DNA of 64,000 nt from Streptomyces vietnamensis (GTDB lineage: Bacteria > Actinomycetota > Actinomycetes > Streptomycetales > Streptomycetaceae): NCBI RefSeq assembly GCF_000830005.1, contig NZ_CP010407.1, positions 6,708,001 to 6,772,000 on the forward strand. The letters run 5' to 3'. Below are positions 61,215 to 64,000 of the stretch, in pieces; within the stretch, counting starts at the first letter, position 1; each line of letters starts with the position of its first letter. Under the pieces are notes generated by a model. It ran no database searches. It was given only the letters and a program-made list of their open reading frames with translations, and had not been told where the DNA came from. Made by a program: the position numbers and the translations under genes.

Positions 61215-62951
61215 GTGGCGACCGTGAAGAAGTGGCGCGCTCTGATCGTGCTGGGGACGGCCCAGTTCCTGATGGTGCTCGACACCGCCGTCATGAACGT
61301 CTCCATCAGCCAGCTGGTCGAGGACTTCGACACCGAGGTGACCGCCATCCAGGCCGTCATCACCCTGTACGCCCTGGTCATGGCCGCCTTCATGATCATC
61401 GGAGGCAGGATCGGGGACATCCTGGGCCGTCGCCGCGTCTTCCTGATCGGCATGACCGTCTACGGCGTCGGATCGGCCCTGACCGCCGTGGCGCCCCGTC
61501 TGTGGGTCCTGGCCCTGGGATGGTCGGTCATCGAGGGGCTCGGCGCCGCCCTGGTGCTGCCGTCCATGGCGGCCCTCGTCGCCGAGTCCTACCGGGGCCG
61601 CGACCGCTCTGTCGCGTACGGCGTCGTCGGGGGCCTGGCCGGTGCCGGCATCGCGGTCGGCCCGCTGCTCGGCGGCTGGGTGACGACGTACCTCACCTGG
61701 CGCCTGGTCTTCGCGGGCGAGGTCGTGGTGGTGCTGGCCGTGCTGCTCCTGCGGCGGGCGGTCCCGGAGACGCCCCGGCCGAGCCGGCGCCCCGGTCTGG
61801 ACGTCGTCGGTGCCGTGCTGTCGGCGGCCGGTCTGGGCCTCGGCGTGCTCGGCGTGCTGCAGAGCAGCAGCTGGGGATGGGTGGAGCCGCGCAACCCGCC
61901 CTTCACCGTCTTCGGCTTCGCCCCCACGCTGTTCGTGGTCGGGGCCGGTGTGGTGGTCCTCTTCCTCTTCCGGGTCTGGGAGGAGCGGCGGGAGGCCGCC
62001 GGCGCCGACCCCCTGGTCCATCTGGCCCTGTTCCACAAGCCCCCGCTGCGCTCGGGGCTGATGACCCTGCTGAGCCAGAACCTCATCCTGCTGGGGCTGT
62101 TCTTCACCATCCCGCTCTATCTGCAGGTGGTGCAGGGGCTCGACGCCTTCGAGACGGGACTGCGGCTGCTGCCGGTCTCCGTCACCATGCTCGCGGCCTC
62201 CCTTGGCGCGGCGAAGCTCGGACGCAGGCTGGGACCGAAGCGGATCGTACGGATGGCCCTGGTGCTGCTCCTCGCCGCCATCGCCTGGCTCCTCGGCACC
62301 ATCGACCCGGTCATCGACGACAGCCAGTTCTTCGCGGCCATGGCGCTCCTCGGCCTGGGCATGGGGCTGCTCGCCTCGCAGCTCGGCAACGTCGTCCAGT
62401 CCAGCGTCGGGGAGCGGGAGCGCAGCGAGGTCGGCGGTCTGCAGTTCACCGCCCAGAACCTGGGGTCCGCGCTGGGCACGGCCCTCATCGGGTCCCTGCT
62501 GATCGGGGCCCTGGCCCAGGCCTTCACCACCCGGGTGGAGGACGACCCGAGGCTTTCGGACGAGGCGCGCCTGCAGACGAGCGTCGCACTGGAGGCCGGG
62601 ATCAGCTTCGTCCCCACCGACCAGGTCCGTGCGGCGGCGGAGGACGCGGGACTTCCGCCCCAGGAGGTGGACGCCGTCACCGACTCGTACGCCTCGGCCC
62701 AGCTGGCCGGCCTCAAGGCGGCCATCCTCGCGACCGGGGGCATCACCCTGGCGAGCTTCCTGGTGACGCGCGGCCTCCCCGGTGCGGGCGGGGCCACCGG
62801 TGCGGAAGGGGCCACGGGCGCAAATGGGGTCGCTGGTACGGGTGGGGACACCGGTACGGGCGGGGCCGCGGCGGACGGCCCCGCGGGTGCGGGCCGCCGC
62901 CGCGACACCGAAGGTCCCGCGCCGTCGGAGCCCGGTTCCGAGGGCCCCTGA
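61215..62951 (+). CDS. DHA2-type MFS drug/metabolite exporter
   Basis: A 578-residue MFS protein with about 14 hydrophobic segments. ALIVLGTAQFLMVLDTAVMNVSISQL is the first helix with the LDxTVVNVALP-like motif D1 of the EmrB/QacA family. GRIGDILGRRRVFLIG is motif A, and GVVGGLAGAGIAVGPLLGGWVT is motif C, typical of exporters. The C-terminal about 50 residues are a cytoplasmic collagen-like Gly-x-x tail (GATGAEGATGANGVAGTGG). GTG 61215 or 61224 may start. It follows the LAL regulator and a palindrome, so it may be induced by its cargo. Confidence 0.9.
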   Translation: MATVKKWRALIVLGTAQFLMVLDTAVMNVSISQLVEDFDTEVTAIQAVITLYALVMAAFMIIGGRIGDILGRRRVFLIGMTVYGVGSALTAVAPRLWVLALGWSVIEGLGAALVLPSMAALVAESYRGRDRSVAYGVVGGLAGAGIAVGPLLGGWVTTYLTWRLVFAGEVVVVLAVLLLRRAVPETPRPSRRPGLDVVGAVLSAAGLGLGVLGVLQSSSWGWVEPRNPPFTVFGFAPTLFVVGAGVVVLFLFRVWEERREAAGADPLVHLALFHKPPLRSGLMTLLSQNLILLGLFFTIPLYLQVVQGLDAFETGLRLLPVSVTMLAASLGAAKLGRRLGPKRIVRMALVLLLAAIAWLLGTIDPVIDDSQFFAAMALLGLGMGLLASQLGNVVQSSVGERERSEVGGLQFTAQNLGSALGTALIGSLLIGALAQAFTTRVEDDPRLSDEARLQTSVALEAGISFVPTDQVRAAAEDAGLPPQEVDAVTDSYASAQLAGLKAAILATGGITLASFLVTRGLPGAGGATGAEGATGANGVAGTGGDTGTGGAAADGPAGAGRRRDTEGPAPSEPGSEGP

Positions 62952-62952
62952 G

Positions 62953-62969
62953 TCACCCGCGCAGGGTGA
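62953..62969. promoter_or_regulatory. Shared palindromic element (copy B)
   Basis: TCACCC-GCGCA-GGGTGA lies immediately after the MFS stop and about 85 bp upstream of the small gene at 63055. Aligned with 61109-61141, about 26 of 33 bases agree, extending beyond the palindrome into GAGGC and CGG. Confidence 0.55.
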
Positions 62970-63054
62970 GGCAGCCGGAGACGCGCAGACGGACCATCGC
63001 ATCAGGGCCCGACCGGCCCTGTGACAGCCACCCCCACCACGGGAAGGGCAGATC

Positions 63055-63252
63055 ATGCAGTACGAGATCCGGATCGACGGGCTCATGTCGGAGACGCTGA
63101 TCGGATCCTTCCCCGAGCTGGAGCACGTGATGATCTCCGGCCAGACGGTGCTGTACGGCCCTCTCGTGGACGAGGCCCACCTCTACGGCCTGCTGGCCCG
63201 CTTCCAGTCCCTCGGACTGCACGTGGTGGAACTGCGGCGGCTGCCGGAATGA
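63055..63252 (+). CDS. Small hypothetical protein, 65 aa
   Basis: A short soluble protein, MQYEIRIDGLMSETLIGSF then ELEHVMISGQTVLYGPLVDEAHLYGLLARFQSLGLHVVELRRLP, predicted beta-alpha-beta-like. Such 60-70-residue proteins are common in streptomycete stress-associated clusters next to SHOCT and DUF7144 proteins, but no function is known. GGGAAGGG precedes the ATG, and codon use is typical, so it is likely real. It lies 58 bp upstream of the SHOCT protein gene. Confidence 0.72.
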   Translation: MQYEIRIDGLMSETLIGSFPELEHVMISGQTVLYGPLVDEAHLYGLLARFQSLGLHVVELRRLPE

Positions 63253-63310
63253 CCGAGACGGACCCCGGCGGAAGCCCGGCGGGAGAAGGAACCGGAAACG
63301 GAGCCGAGAC

Positions 63311-63772
63311 ATGGACGCACAGATGTACCTCGCCTACGACTATCCGCTGCTGAGCATGTTCTGGACCATGCTGTGGTTCTTCCTGTGGATCCTGTGGTTC
63401 ATCCTGCTCTTCCGGATCATCGGTGACATCTTCCGCGACGACGCCCTGGGCGGCTGGGGCAAGGCCGGCTGGATGGCGTTCGTCATCCTGCTGCCGTTCC
63501 TCGGCGTGCTCGTCTACGTGATCGCCCGCGGCAAGAGCATGGGCCGCCGCGAGATCGACCACGCCCGCGAGAAGCAGCAGGCCTTCGACGCCTACGTCCG
63601 CGAGACCGCCGGCGGCGGCAGCAGGCCCAGCCGGGCCGAGGAACTCCACCGGCTCGCCGACCTCCGCACCCGGGGCGACATCAGCGAGGAGGAGTTCCAG
63701 CGGGCCAAGGCCCTCGTCCTGAACGACGACCGTCCGTCCACCCCCGCCGGCACCACCACGGCCCCTCAGTGA
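63311..63772 (+). CDS. SHOCT-domain membrane protein
   Basis: A 153-residue protein with two N-terminal membrane segments (LLSMFWTMLWFFLWILWFILLF, then GWMAFVILLPFLGVLVYVIARG). This resembles the phospholipase-D nuclease N-terminal type. A short linker and a C-terminal SHOCT domain, AEELHRLADLRTRGDISEEEFQRAKALVL, follow. SHOCT domains are small helical modules for oligomerisation. The protein is probably membrane-anchored and stress-related. It precedes the DUF7144-like gene by 28 bp in the same direction. Confidence 0.85.
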   Translation: MDAQMYLAYDYPLLSMFWTMLWFFLWILWFILLFRIIGDIFRDDALGGWGKAGWMAFVILLPFLGVLVYVIARGKSMGRREIDHAREKQQAFDAYVRETAGGGSRPSRAEELHRLADLRTRGDISEEEFQRAKALVLNDDRPSTPAGTTTAPQ

Positions 63773-63800
63773 GACGGGCCGGGGAGAAGGAGAGACCGAG

Positions 63801-64000
63801 ATGAACGCCACGCACACCGCTCCCGCGTCATCGGCGAAGTACGCCTGGGCCGGAGGCCTGCGGATGTTCGCCGCCGTCATGCTCTTCCTCGCGGGACTGC
63901 TCGGCATCTTCCGCGGGATCATGGCCATCGCCGAGGACGAGGTCTTCGTCACCACGCGCAACTACGTCTTCCAGTTCGACCTCACCGGTTGGGGCTGGGT
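63801..64000 (+). CDS. DUF7144-like membrane protein, N-terminal part (runs off window)
   Basis: The first 66 residues are visible. A polar N-terminus leads to a hydrophobic helix (LRMFAAVMLFLAGLLGIFRGIMAI), followed by EDEVFVTTRNYVFQFDLTGWGWV. This wording matches the streptomycete family of four-helix membrane proteins often paired with SHOCT proteins (DUF7144 as I recall). AAGGAGAG precedes the ATG. The remainder lies beyond 64000. Confidence 0.7.
   Translation, partial: MNATHTAPASSAKYAWAGGLRMFAAVMLFLAGLLGIFRGIMAIAEDEVFVTTRNYVFQFDLTGWGW

Overview
The window is high-GC actinobacterial chromosome, most likely Streptomyces. The support is strong GC bias at third codon positions, many ATGA/GTGA gene overlaps, GGAGG-type ribosome sites, and a block (about 32.7-57.7 kb) of glyoxylate, urate and purine genes whose order matches what I recall from Streptomyces chromosomes. 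No rRNA, tRNA, CRISPR array, transposase or integrase was recognised.

Region 1 (1-17.0 kb) is an accessory catabolic block. It holds an SDR and a hotdog thioesterase (minus strand), then an acyl-CoA ligase with a three-subunit acyl-CoA carboxylase whose carrier protein is a separate 71-residue polypeptide. Next come a TetR repressor divergent from a GMC oxidoreductase, a small GMC partner and an aldehyde dehydrogenase, and then a Baeyer-Villiger monooxygenase, an HSL-type esterase, a second acyl-CoA ligase and an imine-reductase-like dehydrogenase. A PucR/CdaR-type regulator and a SnoaL-like protein close the block. The set fits alcohol to ketone to ester or lactone to hydroxy acid/aldehyde to acyl-CoA, possibly followed by carboxylation; the substrate is unknown. 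Three copies of a palindrome, GGTGCA-N3-TGCACC, occur here. Two share a second box at identical spacing, and one of those two has lost its gene.

Region 2 (17.3-22.7 kb) starts with a palindromic operator and a thiolase N-terminal scar. An SDR, HAD, MaoC, APH-kinase and acyl-CoA dehydrogenase operon follows, whose pieces match the domains of eukaryotic ACAD10/ACAD11. This suggests phosphorylation-dependent entry of 4-hydroxyacyl-CoAs into beta-oxidation. The HAD gene looks frameshifted. A VapBC-type toxin-antitoxin pair with its own palindrome ends the region.

Region 3 (23-32.7 kb) contains a CorA-type transporter and an AlkZ-like winged-helix protein separated by heptamer repeats, a GAF-LuxR regulator divergent from two acyl-CoA synthetases, a GNAT, a TIGR04222-like membrane protein and a zinc-ribbon/Mrr-like protein with a very long Gly/Thr linker.

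Region 4 (32.7-57.7 kb) covers glyoxylate and urate metabolism: glyoxylate carboligase, tartronate semialdehyde reductase, hydroxypyruvate isomerase, catalase, UraD, 5-hydroxyisourate hydrolase, urate oxidase, two NCS2 purine permeases flanking an 8-oxoguanine deaminase-type amidohydrolase, an Asp/Glu/hydantoin racemase, malate synthase and a MobA-like nucleotidyltransferase. Three promoters (gcl, hyi, malate synthase) carry paired TTCC-N7-GGAA-type sites exactly 21 bp apart centre to centre, which fits one AllR-like regulator. Catalase and the urate operon share a different palindrome overlapping the -35 box, linking H2O2 production by urate oxidase to its removal. Interspersed are an ArsR-type regulator/MFS pair, a fibronectin-III lipoprotein, a large Beta-protein-like fusion and a secreted SGNH hydrolase.

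Region 5 (57.9-64 kb) has a DUF5955-like protein, an LAL (LuxR) regulator, a DHA2-type MFS exporter, and small and membrane proteins. Two of its intergenic gaps share a palindromic element.
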